A stretch of 64,000 bases of DNA, from assembly GCF_003946865.1 (NCBI RefSeq), contig NZ_QXTH01000016.1, positions 32,648 through 96,647 of the forward strand. Reading direction: 5' to 3'. A program made the position numbers and the translations under genes. Of this stretch, positions 15,413 through 23,829 are shown piece after piece (the stretch's first letter is position 1; each line of letters starts with the position of its first letter). Origin of the DNA: Antribacter gilvus (GTDB lineage: Bacteria; Actinomycetota; Actinomycetes; Actinomycetales; Cellulomonadaceae). The notes below the pieces were generated by a model. The model was not told the DNA's origin and searched no databases. It saw only the letters and a list, made by a program, of their open reading frames with translations.

Positions 15413-18160
15413 GTGGCTTCGTTTGACGAGACCGGACCGCTGATCAACGGTCTGCTCAGCGCTGTGCCGGACATCGACCCCGCCGAGACGGCGGAGTGGG
15501 TCGAGTCGTTCGACGGCCTGATCGACGACAAGGGCGGCCCGCGGGCCCGGTACGTCATGCTCAACCTGCTCCGGCGGGCCCGAGAGCGCAACGTGCACAT
15601 CCCGGCGTCCATGGCCACGCCGTACGTGAACACGATCGGCGTCCACGAGGAGCCGTACTTCCCGGGTGACGAGGCCATCGAGCGGCGCTACCGCTCGTGG
15701 ATCCGCTGGAACGCGGCCGTCATGGTCACGCGCGCCCAGCGCCCCGGCCTGTCGGTGGGCGGCCACATCTCCTCGTACGCGTCGGTGTCGACGCTGTACG
15801 AGGTGGGCCTCAACCACTTCTTCCGCGGCAAGGACCACCCGGGCGGTGGCGACCAGATCTACTTCCAGGGCCACGCGTCCCCGGGCGTCTACGCGCGCGC
15901 CTTCCTCGAGGGTCGCCTGAGCGCGGACCAGCTCGACGGGTTCCGTCAGGAGAAGTCGCACCCGGGCGGCGGCCTGCCGTCGTACCCGCACCCGCGTCTC
16001 ATGCCGGACTTCTGGGAGTTCCCGACGGTGTCGATGGGCCTTGGCCCGGCCTCGGCGATCTACCAGGCGTGGACCAACAAGTACCTGCACAACCGCGGGA
16101 TCAAGGACACCAGCCAGCAGGACGTCTGGGCGTACCTCGGCGACGGCGAGATGGACGAGCCCGAGAGCCGCGGCATGATCCAGCTCGCGGCGCAGCAGCA
16201 GCTCGACAACCTCACGTTCATCGTGAACTGCAACCTGCAGCGTCTCGACGGCCCCGTCCGCGGCAACGGCAAGATCATCCAGGAGCTCGAGGCCCAGTTC
16301 CGCGGCGCCGGCTGGAACGTCATCAAGGTCGTGTGGGGCCGCGAGTGGGACGCCCTGCTCAACGCCGACAAGGACCGTTCGCTCGTCAACCTGATGAACG
16401 TCACGCCCGACGGCGACTACCAGACGTACCGGGCCGAGTCGGGCGCGTTCATCCGCGAGCACTTCTTCGGGCGCGACCCGCGCACGAAGGCGCTCGTGGA
16501 GAACATGACCGACGAGGACATCTGGAACCTCAAGCGCGGCGGTCACGACTACCGCAAGCTCTACGCGGCCTACTCGGCGGCGCGCTCCCACACGGGCCAG
16601 CCGACGATCATCCTGGCCCACACCATCAAGGGCTACGGCCTGGGGTCCGGCTTCGCCGGCCGCAACGCCACGCACCAGATGAAGAAGCTCAAGGGCGAAG
16701 AGCTCAAGTCGCTGCGCGACTCGCTGCACATCCCGATCTCCGACGCGGAGATCGAGGAGAACCCGTACCTGCCGCCGTACTACCACCCGGGCGCCGACGC
16801 CCCGGAGATCCAGTACATGCAGGACCGCCGCCGCAAGCTGGGCGGCTACGTCCCCGAGCGCCGTCAGTCGGCCAAGCAGCTGACACTGCCCGGCGACAAG
16901 ACGTACGAGCTGCTGAAGAAGGGCTCGGGCACGCAGGAGGTCGCCACGACGATGTCGTTCGTGCGCCTGCTCAAGGACCTGTTCAAGGCCCCGGAGTTCG
17001 GCAACCGCATCGTCCCGATCATCCCGGACGAGGCTCGCACGTTCGGCCTCGACTCGATCTTCCCGAGCGCCAAGATCTTCAACACGCTCGGCCAGCACTA
17101 CCTCGCCGTCGACCGCGAGCTGATGCTGAGCTACAAGGAGTCCGAGCAGGGCCAGATCATGCACACCGGCATCAACGAGGCCGGTTCCGCCGCCGCGTTC
17201 CAGTCGGTGGGCACGGCGTACGCCACGCACGGCGAGCCGATGATCCCGGTCTACATCTTCTACTCGATGTTCGGCTTCCAGCGGACCGGCGACCAGTTCT
17301 GGGCCGCCGGCGACCAGCTCACGCGCGGCTTCATCATCGGCGCCACCGCGGGCCGCACCACCCTCACGGGTGAGGGCCTGCAGCACGCCGACGGCCACTC
17401 GCCGCTCATCGCGGGCACCAACACGGCGATCGTGCAGTACGACCCGGCCTTCGGGTACGAGATCCGCCACATCATCCGCGACGGCATCGAGCGCATGTAC
17501 GGCGACGGTTCCGACGGCCGCGACCAGAACGTCATGTACTACATGACGGTCTACAACGAGCCGATGGTCCAGCCGGCCGAGCCCGAGGACGTGGACGTCG
17601 AGGGCATCAAGCGCGGCATCCACCGCATCGCGGTCTCCGACGCGGAGGGCCCCAAGGCCCAGCTCCTCGCCTCCGGCGTGGGCGTGCCGTGGGCGCTCGA
17701 GGCGCAGCACCTGCTGCGCGAGGACTGGGGCGTGTCCGCCGACGTCTGGTCCGTGACCAGCTGGAACGAGCTGCGCCGCGACGCGCTCGCCGCCGAGCAC
17801 GACGCGTTCGTGAACCCCGCGGCCGAGCCGCGCACGCCGTACGTCACCGCGAGGCTCTCCGAGGGTCAGGGCCCGTTCGTCGCCTCCAGCGACTACGACC
17901 ACCTGGTCCCCGACCAGATCCGCGCCTGGGTCCCCGGCGACTACGCGGTGCTCGGCGCCGACGGCTTCGGCTTCTCGGACACCCGCGCCGCGGCCCGTCG
18001 CCACTTCCTCATCGACGGCCCGTCCATGGTGGTGAAGACCCTGCAGGTCCTCGCCCGCCGCGGCGAGGTCCCGGCCGAGGTCGTGGGCCAGGCCATCGAG
18101 AAGTACCGCCTCCTCGACGTCACCGCCGGCACGTCCGGCAGCGCGGGCGGCGAGAGCTGA
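15413..18160 (+). CDS. aceE: Pyruvate dehydrogenase E1 component, homodimeric type
   Basis: 915-aa ThDP-dependent E1 that decarboxylates pyruvate and acetylates the lipoyl domain of E2, feeding acetyl-CoA into central metabolism in the cytoplasm. The ThDP site motif begins [12 protein letters not shown] and ends [29 protein letters not shown] and [10 protein letters not shown] are E1-specific motifs. Length and order match AceE of E. coli and corynebacteria (about 890-920 aa), not the alpha2beta2 type. I chose GTG 15413, which has GAAGGG six bases upstream; a TTG two codons earlier is also in frame. It is monocistronic and ends at a long perfect palindrome. Confidence 0.97.
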   Translation: MASFDETGPLINGLLSAVPDIDPAETAEWVESFDGLIDDKGGPRARYVMLNLLRRARERNVHIPASMATPYVNTIGVHEEPYFPGDEAIERRYRSWIRWNAAVMVTRAQRPGLSVGGHISSYASVSTLYEVGLNHFFRGKDHPGGGDQIYFQGHASPGVYARAFLEGRLSADQLDGFRQEKSHPGGGLPSYPHPRLMPDFWEFPTVSMGLGPASAIYQAWTNKYLHNRGIKDTSQQDVWAYLGDGEMDEPESRGMIQLAAQQQLDNLTFIVNCNLQRLDGPVRGNGKIIQELEAQFRGAGWNVIKVVWGREWDALLNADKDRSLVNLMNVTPDGDYQTYRAESGAFIREHFFGRDPRTKALVENMTDEDIWNLKRGGHDYRKLYAAYSAARSHTGQPTIILAHTIKGYGLGSGFAGRNATHQMKKLKGEELKSLRDSLHIPISDAEIEENPYLPPYYHPGADAPEIQYMQDRRRKLGGYVPERRQSAKQLTLPGDKTYELLKKGSGTQEVATTMSFVRLLKDLFKAPEFGNRIVPIIPDEARTFGLDSIFPSAKIFNTLGQHYLAVDRELMLSYKESEQGQIMHTGINEAGSAAAFQSVGTAYATHGEPMIPVYIFYSMFGFQRTGDQFWAAGDQLTRGFIIGATAGRTTLTGEGLQHADGHSPLIAGTNTAIVQYDPAFGYEIRHIIRDGIERMYGDGSDGRDQNVMYYMTVYNEPMVQPAEPEDVDVEGIKRGIHRIAVSDAEGPKAQLLASGVGVPWALEAQHLLREDWGVSADVWSVTSWNELRRDALAAEHDAFVNPAAEPRTPYVTARLSEGQGPFVASSDYDHLVPDQIRAWVPGDYAVLGADGFGFSDTRAAARRHFLIDGPSMVVKTLQVLARRGEVPAEVVGQAIEKYRLLDVTAGTSGSAGGES

Positions 18161-18187
18161 CCTCGCCCTCCTGAGCGGCAGTCCTGA

Positions 18188-18245
18188 GGTACGACGACGG
18201 ACCGGTCACCTTCCGTACGGAAGGTGACCGGTCCGTCGTCGTACC
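18188..18245. terminator. 58-nt perfect palindromic terminator
   Basis: Uninterrupted perfect palindrome with 29-bp arms centred on GTAC (18215-18218), between convergent aceE and the CHAD gene. It serves both directions. Confidence 0.85.
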
Positions 18246-18248
18246 CGG

Positions 18249-19064
18249 TCAGTGCAGGGCTTCCCGGCGGGCGTGGAGGTCGGCCAGGGCGGCCGGGAGG
18301 TCCGCCAGGGCCGCGAGGGAACGCTCCTGGCACCAGCCGACGACGGCGTCGGCCGCCGGGGAGCCGTCCGCCTGGGACCGGACGTGCTCGGCGAGCAGGA
18401 GGGCGTCGCGGTGGTCGCCGAGGAGCGACTGGATCCGGTGGCCGGCTCGGCCGAGGGCCTTCGTGCGGCCGCCGAGCAGCCCGGCCGACCGGACCGCGTC
18501 GCAGGTGTGCCGGAGCCGCCGGGCCGCCTTGCGCAGCGCGTGGGCGGCCTCGGGCCCGTCGAGGCGACCGGCGGCCTCCAGGGTGCGGTCGGCCTGGCGG
18601 CGCACGGCACGCCGGGCCGCCTTCTTCGCGGGCCGGCCCGCCCGGTCGGCGAGCGGGGGAGCGTCCGCCCACGCGGCCAGCGCCTTACGGAGCTCGCGGC
18701 CGCGGCGGGACCGCGTCCAGCGCACCGCCTGGGCGTGGGCACGCTCGTGGGCGGCATGCAGCTCGTCGACGAGCGCGGAACGGTCCTCCTCGTCGAGGCC
18801 GACGGCGTCGGCCGCCTCGGCCAGCTGCGCGGCGCGGACCTCCAGGTCGCGGGCCCGCCCCAGGGCGTCGCCCCACACCTTGAGCTCAGCGCGGAGTCCC
18901 GCGGTGGCGTCCCGGTCGAGGTACCTGCGGAACGCGGCGAGCACGTTCCGCAGGCGCCTTACGGAGGTGCGCAGCCGGTGCACGGCCTCCGGCTCGTCGG
19001 CGATCGCTGCGGGGACGCCGTCGTCGATCCGGCGCACGAGCTCCCCGACCGCGAGGGACAGCAC
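18249..19064 (-). CDS. CHAD domain protein
   Basis: 271-aa all-helical, Arg/Ala/His-rich CHAD (conserved histidine alpha-helical) domain. It starts EAVHRLRTSVRRLRNVLAAF at about 25-44 and has the second half-repeat AAHALRKAARRLRHTCDAV near 173-191, followed by LLGDHRDALLLAE. Stand-alone CHAD proteins bind polyphosphate and often localise to polyP granules, and the regularly spaced His and Arg are the ligands. There is no CYTH partner here. The coding frame stays open upstream of the GTG at 19064 but has no better start. The C-terminus ends at the shared palindrome with aceE. Confidence 0.85.
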   Translation of the reverse strand: MLSLAVGELVRRIDDGVPAAIADEPEAVHRLRTSVRRLRNVLAAFRRYLDRDATAGLRAELKVWGDALGRARDLEVRAAQLAEAADAVGLDEEDRSALVDELHAAHERAHAQAVRWTRSRRGRELRKALAAWADAPPLADRAGRPAKKAARRAVRRQADRTLEAAGRLDGPEAAHALRKAARRLRHTCDAVRSAGLLGGRTKALGRAGHRIQSLLGDHRDALLLAEHVRSQADGSPAADAVVGWCQERSLAALADLPAALADLHARREALH

Positions 19065-19146
19065 CTCGCCCGCGGTCTCGGGGCGTGTCGTGGTCGTAGC
19101 GATACGTCCAGGCTAGGCGCGCCGGACGGCGCGCGCATCAGGGTGC

Positions 19147-19812
19147 TCAGGCCTGGTCCGCGAGGCCCGCCCGGTGCGCCAGGACCGCCGCCTCGACGCG
19201 GTTGCGGACGCCGAGCCGTAGGAAGAGGGCGCTGACGTAGCCCTTCACCGTGCCCTCCGTCAGGTGCTGCTCGGAGGCGATCTCCGCGTTCGACAGGCCA
19301 CGGGCGAGCGCGGTGAGGACCTGGCGCTCCCGGGCGGTGAGGCCGGGCAGCCGGGGCGCGGGCGCCGCCGGTCCCCGCGCCGGCTTCGAGCGGGCCCGCG
19401 CCCGGATCAGCCTCGCGGCGACGGTGGGAGACAGGCACGCTCCGCCCGACGCCGCGGCCCGCACCCCGGCGACCAGCTCGTACGGGTCGCCGCTCTTGAG
19501 CAGGAAGCCCGAGACGCCGAGCCCGAGCGCGTGGTCCACCAGGTCGTCCTCGCCGAAGGTGGTGAGCATGACGACCGCAGGGCCGGGCCGTGACCCCAGG
19601 ATCGACGCCGCAGCGTCCAGGCCGTCGCGGCTCGCGGGGCCGGACATGCGGAGGTCGAGCAGCACCACGTCGGGGGCGTGCGCCCGGGCCTCGCGGACGG
19701 CCTCGGCGCCCGACGCGGCCTCGGCCACCACCCGCACGCCGGGGTCGGTGCCGAGGATCGTCGCGACGCTCTGCCGCACCACGGGCTCGTCGTCGGCCAC
19801 CAGGACGCTCAC
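19147..19812 (-). CDS. NarL/LuxR-type response regulator
   Basis: 221-aa two-component regulator. The receiver domain has acidic residues DDE at 8-10, the phospho-acceptor Asp53 in VVLLDLRM, and Lys106 in FLLKSGDPYEL. The C-terminal LuxR HTH is LTARERQVLTALARGLSNAE (starting near 160), followed by TEGTVKGYVSALFLRLGVRNR. The GTG at 19812 overlaps the kinase stop in a GTGA quartet; two more GTG codons immediately upstream make the exact start uncertain. It works with the HisKA_3 kinase encoded upstream in the same transcript. The target promoter is unknown. Confidence 0.92.
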   Translation of the reverse strand: MSVLVADDEPVVRQSVATILGTDPGVRVVAEAASGAEAVREARAHAPDVVLLDLRMSGPASRDGLDAAASILGSRPGPAVVMLTTFGEDDLVDHALGLGVSGFLLKSGDPYELVAGVRAAASGGACLSPTVAARLIRARARSKPARGPAAPAPRLPGLTARERQVLTALARGLSNAEIASEQHLTEGTVKGYVSALFLRLGVRNRVEAAVLAHRAGLADQA

Positions 19813-20993
19813 CACCACGACTGCTCCCGGAGGTCCGTGAGGCGCGCGACGTGGCCGTCGGCGAAGCAGACCTCCAGCGTGGCGAGCGCGAGCGGGAAGT
19901 TGCCCTCCGTGTATCGGGAGCACTCCCAGCCGGGCAGGGCGGCCGGCGGGCGGACCAGCCGCACCCACGACTCCCGTTCGGGCAGCAGCGGTTCCACCTC
20001 GGCCCGCACTGTACCTACCCCGATCGCGGCGAAGACCTCGGGCTCGAGCGTCGCGCCACGGGACGCCCACGCGTACCAGCCGAGCACGAGCACGACCGCC
20101 ACGGCGGCGGGCAGCACCACCTGGCGGGCGAGCACCGCCAGGGGCGACCGTGCCGGCGGGAGGTGCGTGCCGGCGTCGGGCGGAGCGGGTGGCAGGGTGG
20201 CCTCCAGGACGAAGGACCCGTCGCGCTCGCCGTGGGCGAGCCCGCCGCCCGCGGCGCCGACGCGGCGCTCCAGCAGCGCCAGCCCGGAGTCGCCCCGCCG
20301 GGCGTCCCCCCGCCCGCTGCCCGACGCCGGTCGCTCGCCCAGGCGGTTCCCCACCGTCACGCGGAGCCCGCCCCGGGCGGCAGGGCCGACGTCGACCCGG
20401 ACCGTCTCGCCGGGCGCGTGCCGCAGGGCGTTGGTCAGAGCCTCCCGCACGACCGCGCGCGCCAGCGGGGCCGCCGGGCCCGACTCGCGGACGCCGGAGC
20501 GCAGGACGTCCGCCCCGGCGGCGCGGGCCCGGGCGACCAGCTCGTCGACCGTGGCGGGCGAGGGGGCGTCGTCGCGCAGCACGTCGAGGACGCGGTGCAG
20601 GTCCGTGACGGCCGCGTCGGCCTCGTGCCGGAGCTCGGACGCCGCCTCGGCGGCGGCGGGAGCCGCCGTCATCTGCAGCGCCGCCGCGCGGAGCGCGACG
20701 AGCGCCAGGCGGTGACCCAGCGCGTCGTGCATCTCCTCGGCGATGCGGGTGCGTTCGCGGTCTGCGGCGAGCGCCACCGTCTGCGCGTGGTGCTCCCGGG
20801 CGAGGGCGCGGTAGCGCGCCACGACCGCGGCGATGCCGGCGACGGCGAGCGCCAGCACGGCGGTGGCGACGGTCGCGAGCGGGGACGGCAGGGGGTCCTC
20901 CTCGGGGGCGGGGCGGCTGGGACGTGACGGGGCGGCTGCGGGTGCGGGTGCGGGTGCGGCCCAGTCTTCACCAGAGGGCGGGGTCGGTGGCAC
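19809..20993 (-). CDS. HisKA_3 sensor histidine kinase with a C-terminal membrane-linked tail
   Basis: 394-aa kinase. Residues 1-38 are Pro/Ala-rich, a single membrane helix spans about 40-60, the DHp phospho-acceptor is His89 in EEMHDALGHRL, and the ATPase N-box is REALTNALRHAPGETV with a short Gly-rich lid (GDSGLALLERRVGAAGG). Unusually the protein does not stop there: a second membrane helix (VVLPAAVAVVLVLGWYAWA, about 287-305) leads to an extra ~85-residue tail with two Cys (GWECSRYTEG and LEVCFADG), which should lie outside the cell. That tail may be the sensor. The partner regulator overlaps it by 4 bp. No ligand can be assigned. Confidence 0.85.
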   Translation of the reverse strand: MPPTPPSGEDWAAPAPAPAAAPSRPSRPAPEEDPLPSPLATVATAVLALAVAGIAAVVARYRALAREHHAQTVALAADRERTRIAEEMHDALGHRLALVALRAAALQMTAAPAAAEAASELRHEADAAVTDLHRVLDVLRDDAPSPATVDELVARARAAGADVLRSGVRESGPAAPLARAVVREALTNALRHAPGETVRVDVGPAARGGLRVTVGNRLGERPASGSGRGDARRGDSGLALLERRVGAAGGGLAHGERDGSFVLEATLPPAPPDAGTHLPPARSPLAVLARQVVLPAAVAVVLVLGWYAWASRGATLEPEVFAAIGVGTVRAEVEPLLPERESWVRLVRPPAALPGWECSRYTEGNFPLALATLEVCFADGHVARLTDLREQSWW

Positions 20994-21171
20994 CGACGAA
21001 AGTCAGGTGACCGCGGCTCGTGGGCCGGACCTGCGGGGTCCGGTCCGGCCGGTCAACTGATGCGAAGGGGTGAAACCGGGGGTAGTTTCACGAGGGGCCT
21101 GGAACTCCTCCGGGCCGGCAGGGGGGCGGGCCTCCAGGCGTGCCCTGGGCGCGATCAGCAAGGAGTCGACC

Positions 21172-21750
21172 ATGAGCGAGAACAGCAACCAGGGCCAGGG
21201 CGACCAGGCCGACGAGTTCTCCCGGCAGTCGGAGCAGGAGCAGCAGTCGTCGTCGGACACCTTCTCGGAGCAGGGCTCGTCCGACATGACGTCGGAGGGC
21301 GCGTCGACCGGCTACGGCGCCGGCAGCGGCCTCGACGCGGACGAGACCACCGAGTTCGGCTCGTCGGAGTCGGTCGGAGGCGGGTACTCGTCGGAGGCGG
21401 GCTCGTCGGGCGGGTACTCGCAGGAGCCGGGGCAGGGCGGTTCGTCCTACGACACCGAGGGCTCGTCCTCCACCCAGGGCACGTCGTCGGAGGGGGAGAA
21501 CGCACCGTTCGGCGGCGGGTCCGAGTCGGCGGACGCGCCGTCGGGCTACACCCCGGGCGCTGCGGGCGGCGGCACGTCGAGCGAGCAGCCGTCCCGGGTA
21601 CCGCAGTCGTCGGAGCCGGCCGACAGCGTGGGCACCACCGAGGAGGAGGAGTTCGGCTCCGGGTCCGCCGGCTACCGGTCGGAGCAGACCCGTGGCTCGG
21701 AGGAGACGGAGCAGTCCGGGTCGTCCGAGCAGGGCGGCTGGACCGACTGA
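21172..21750 (+). CDS. Low-complexity Ser/Gly/Glu-rich disordered protein
   Basis: 192-aa protein from ATG 21172 behind AAGGAG. Composition is dominated by Ser, Gly, Glu, Gln and Thr with almost no hydrophobic residues other than scattered Tyr and Phe. GYGAGSG, GGYSSEAGSSGGYSQEPG and GSESADAPSGY are typical stretches. It has no signal peptide, no membrane helix and no known domain, and is almost certainly intrinsically disordered and strongly acidic. The strong ribosome binding site and terminator argue it is expressed. It may be a hydrophilin-like stress protein or a surface-interaction filler, but nothing in the sequence proves a role. Confidence 0.75.
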   Translation: MSENSNQGQGDQADEFSRQSEQEQQSSSDTFSEQGSSDMTSEGASTGYGAGSGLDADETTEFGSSESVGGGYSSEAGSSGGYSQEPGQGGSSYDTEGSSSTQGTSSEGENAPFGGGSESADAPSGYTPGAAGGGTSSEQPSRVPQSSEPADSVGTTEEEEFGSGSAGYRSEQTRGSEETEQSGSSEQGGWTD

Positions 21751-21773
21751 CCCACCGACCTCCACGTCTTTCG

Positions 21774-21803
21774 CGGGGCCCTCGCCAGGAGGCGGGGGCC
21801 CCG
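21774..21803. terminator. Intrinsic terminator between convergent genes
   Basis: Thirteen-base stem (21774-21786 with 21791-21803, one G-T pair) and a 4-nt loop, between the disordered-protein gene and the TetR gene. Confidence 0.75.
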
Positions 21804-21832
21804 TTCCGTGCCGTTGGCACGCGTGAGCGTCG

Positions 21833-22507
21833 CTAGGCGGAGGTTCTCAGGGGCTCGAGGGCGGCGAGGACGAGGTCGAGGCCGAAGATGAACTCCTCCG
21901 CCGGGTCGTAGCCGGCAGCGACGAGCGCCGCGGCGGACTCGTTGAGGTAGGGGAACTCGTCAGGAGGGAGCTGGGGCAGGTAGACGTCCTCGGCCAGGTC
22001 CGCGAGCTCGTCGGCGGTGTCGAACGGCAGGCTGGCTTCCTGCAGGGCGAACCCGTAGACGTAGCTGTCGAGCAACCAGTTGGCGTGCGTCGCCATCACG
22101 ACCGAGAAGCCGGCCCTCCGCAAGCAGGCGGTGACCGCTTCGCGGTGGCGGAGGTTGGCGGGCCCCGGCGAGGTCCGCGACTCCATCAGGCCGATCGCCC
22201 ACGGGTGGCGTGCGAGAACCTGTCGGGCGGATACCGCTCGCCGTCGCATCGCCGGCTGCCATCCGGTCTCTTCGGACGGGAGCTCGATCTCCTCGAACAC
22301 GACGTCGATCATGGCGTCCAGCAGCTCCTCCTTGCTCGCCACGTAGTGGTAGAGCGACATCGCGCCCGCGCCGAGTGCGCCGGCCAGCCGGCGCATGCTC
22401 AGCCCGTCGACTCCCTCGCGGTCGGCGAGCCGGAAGGCCTCGACCACCACCCGCTGCTTGCTCAGCCCGGTGTCTGACGCGACCTGGCGTTGTTCCCTCG
22501 CGGACAC
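21833..22507 (-). CDS. TetR/AcrR family regulator
   Basis: 224-aa repressor from GTG 22507 behind GAGGAG. The N-terminal HTH is VVVEAFRLADREGVDGLSMR, followed by RLAGALGAGAMSLYHYVASK and EELLDAM, the TetR signature. The C-terminal ligand domain has the helical pattern seen with TetR_C proteins (RHPWAIGLMESRTSPGPA, LDSYVYGFALQEASLPF). It faces a DUF6326 membrane-protein gene across a region with a 28-bp perfect palindrome, which very likely is its operator. A small lipophilic compound is the usual type of inducer. The longer upstream frame runs through the operator and is not coding. Confidence 0.9.
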   Translation of the reverse strand: MSAREQRQVASDTGLSKQRVVVEAFRLADREGVDGLSMRRLAGALGAGAMSLYHYVASKEELLDAMIDVVFEEIELPSEETGWQPAMRRRAVSARQVLARHPWAIGLMESRTSPGPANLRHREAVTACLRRAGFSVVMATHANWLLDSYVYGFALQEASLPFDTADELADLAEDVYLPQLPPDEFPYLNESAAALVAAGYDPAEEFIFGLDLVLAALEPLRTSA

Positions 22508-22561
22508 GCGTACTCCTCGCTCCCTCGAACTGCTTGACAGATCGTACAGCGTACGAGAATA

Positions 22562-22589
22562 GTACGGCGTACGACGTCGTACGCCGTAC
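22562..22589. promoter_or_regulatory. 28-bp perfect palindrome, likely TetR operator
   Basis: Perfect palindrome centred on GACGTC (22573-22578) with repeated GTACG units. A related CGTACAGCGTACG lies at 22543-22555. It lies between the divergent TetR and DUF6326 genes, so one repressor would control both. Confidence 0.8.
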
Positions 22590-22616
22590 GACGCGCGGGT
22601 GTACGACCACCTCACG

Positions 22617-23099
22617 ATGGAGAGACCCTTGAGCGCAGACACCCAGACCACAGCACTGCACGATCCGCCGGCATCGGTCAGAGCGAAGCTCGCGGCCGCC
22701 TGGACCAGCTTCATGTTCCTGTACATCTACGTCGACTACTTCGCCCTGTACAAGCCCGGGGTGATCGACGACATCCTGGTCGGTTTCGTGTGGGAGTTCG
22801 ACATCAGCCAGACGCTGTTGACCGCCTTCCTCACGCTCATGGCGATCCCGATCCTGATGGTGATGCTATCGATGACGCTGCCCGCCCGTGTCAACCGCGC
22901 AGCGAACCTCGTCGTGGCATCGCTGTACATCCCCGTCTCCGTGTTCAACGGGGCCGGTGAGTCCTGGACCTCCTTCTACGGCCTCTCCATCGGACTCGAG
23001 GTGCTGCTCCTGGCCTTCATCCTGCGCTCCGCATGGACCTGGCCCCGCACGTCGTCGGCGTCGTCGACAACACCCGCTGCCCAGCTCAGGCGTGCGTGA
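22617..23099 (+). CDS. DUF6326 family membrane protein
   Basis: 160-aa four-helix membrane protein (helices about 31-50, 66-90, 98-117 and 124-143), with the family-like start AAWTSFMFLYIYVDYFALYKPG and the acidic loop VIDDILVGFVWEFDIS. DUF6326 members are small membrane proteins of unknown function, often next to a TetR regulator, as here. The start is uncertain: ATG 22617 has no ribosome binding site, while TTG 22629 is preceded by GGAGAG. The last 14 bp overlap the convergent GNAT gene. Regulation by the divergent TetR through the palindrome is likely. Confidence 0.75.
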   Translation: MERPLSADTQTTALHDPPASVRAKLAAAWTSFMFLYIYVDYFALYKPGVIDDILVGFVWEFDISQTLLTAFLTLMAIPILMVMLSMTLPARVNRAANLVVASLYIPVSVFNGAGESWTSFYGLSIGLEVLLLAFILRSAWTWPRTSSASSTTPAAQLRRA

Positions 23100-23655
23100 C
23101 GAGCGTGGTCAGGGTCTCCGTCTCGACCGGCCGGTCGGCGAGGACGAGCCGGACCGCGGCCGGGTCGGGGTTGCCCACGTCCGGTCCGCGCCAGACGACC
23201 TGAAGGCCCGACTTCTCTGCCACCGCGCGCGACGCCCCGTTGTGCTCCAGCAGGAACGCGGTGACGGGGAGGTCGGGCCGCACCACCTGCCCGGCAGCGA
23301 CCGCGGCGGACGCGACCTCCCGGGCGAACCCCTGGCCCTGCTGAGCCGGGGACAGCCGGTAGTAGACGTTCCAGGCGACGCCGAGCCGCACCGAGACACC
23401 GCCCACCCCCACGAAGTCGCCGGTGTCCCGCCGCCACGCCGTCCAGTACCCGAGGCCGTTCGCCTCCCAGCCGGCGACGAACCGCTCGACGTCGGCCCGC
23501 GTGCGCTCGACGGTCTCGTGCCTGCCCGACGGGAAGTGCTCCCACACCGCCGGGTCGGCATGCAGGGCGTGGAGCACCTCGAGGTCGTCGAGGGTCACGG
23601 CCCGCAGGGCGAGCCGCTCCGTGAGGTGGTGCCCGTACGGGCTCAGGTCGTTCAC
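23086..23655 (-). CDS. GNAT N-acetyltransferase (RimJ/RimL-like)
   Basis: 189-aa acetyltransferase of the Acetyltransf_3 branch. It starts VNDLSPYGHHLTERLALRAV at GTG 23655 and continues LEVLHALHADPAVWEHFPSG. The central sheet is DFVGVGGVSVRL, and the acetyl-CoA motif A region reads LSPAQQGQGFAREVASAAVA, with Q/GxGxA-type spacing at about 105-112. The end of the fold is EHNGASRAVAEKSGLQVVWR. It transfers acetyl groups to an amine, possibly a ribosomal protein N-terminus or a small molecule, and the substrate is unknown. It overlaps the convergent DUF6326 gene by 14 bp. Confidence 0.9.
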   Translation of the reverse strand: MNDLSPYGHHLTERLALRAVTLDDLEVLHALHADPAVWEHFPSGRHETVERTRADVERFVAGWEANGLGYWTAWRRDTGDFVGVGGVSVRLGVAWNVYYRLSPAQQGQGFAREVASAAVAAGQVVRPDLPVTAFLLEHNGASRAVAEKSGLQVVWRGPDVGNPDPAAVRLVLADRPVETETLTTLVTHA

Positions 23656-23829
23656 CGCGCCGACGCTACGCCCCGCCACCGACATCCACCGTCGTGCTCG
23701 GACCACGCCACCTGCGTGTCGGTGGGGAGCGCTACCTTGTGCCGCACGCCGCCTGATGCGGCGGGCCCCGGTTTTCTGACGTGCACCGACGTGCACCCAG
23801 GGGTGCGGACGACGAGGTGATGGGGAGAC

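Noticed and set aside
15263..18004. 913-codon minus-strand frame opposite aceE
   Set aside because: A mirror of aceE codons; low-complexity Arg/Val/Asp composition and no domain.
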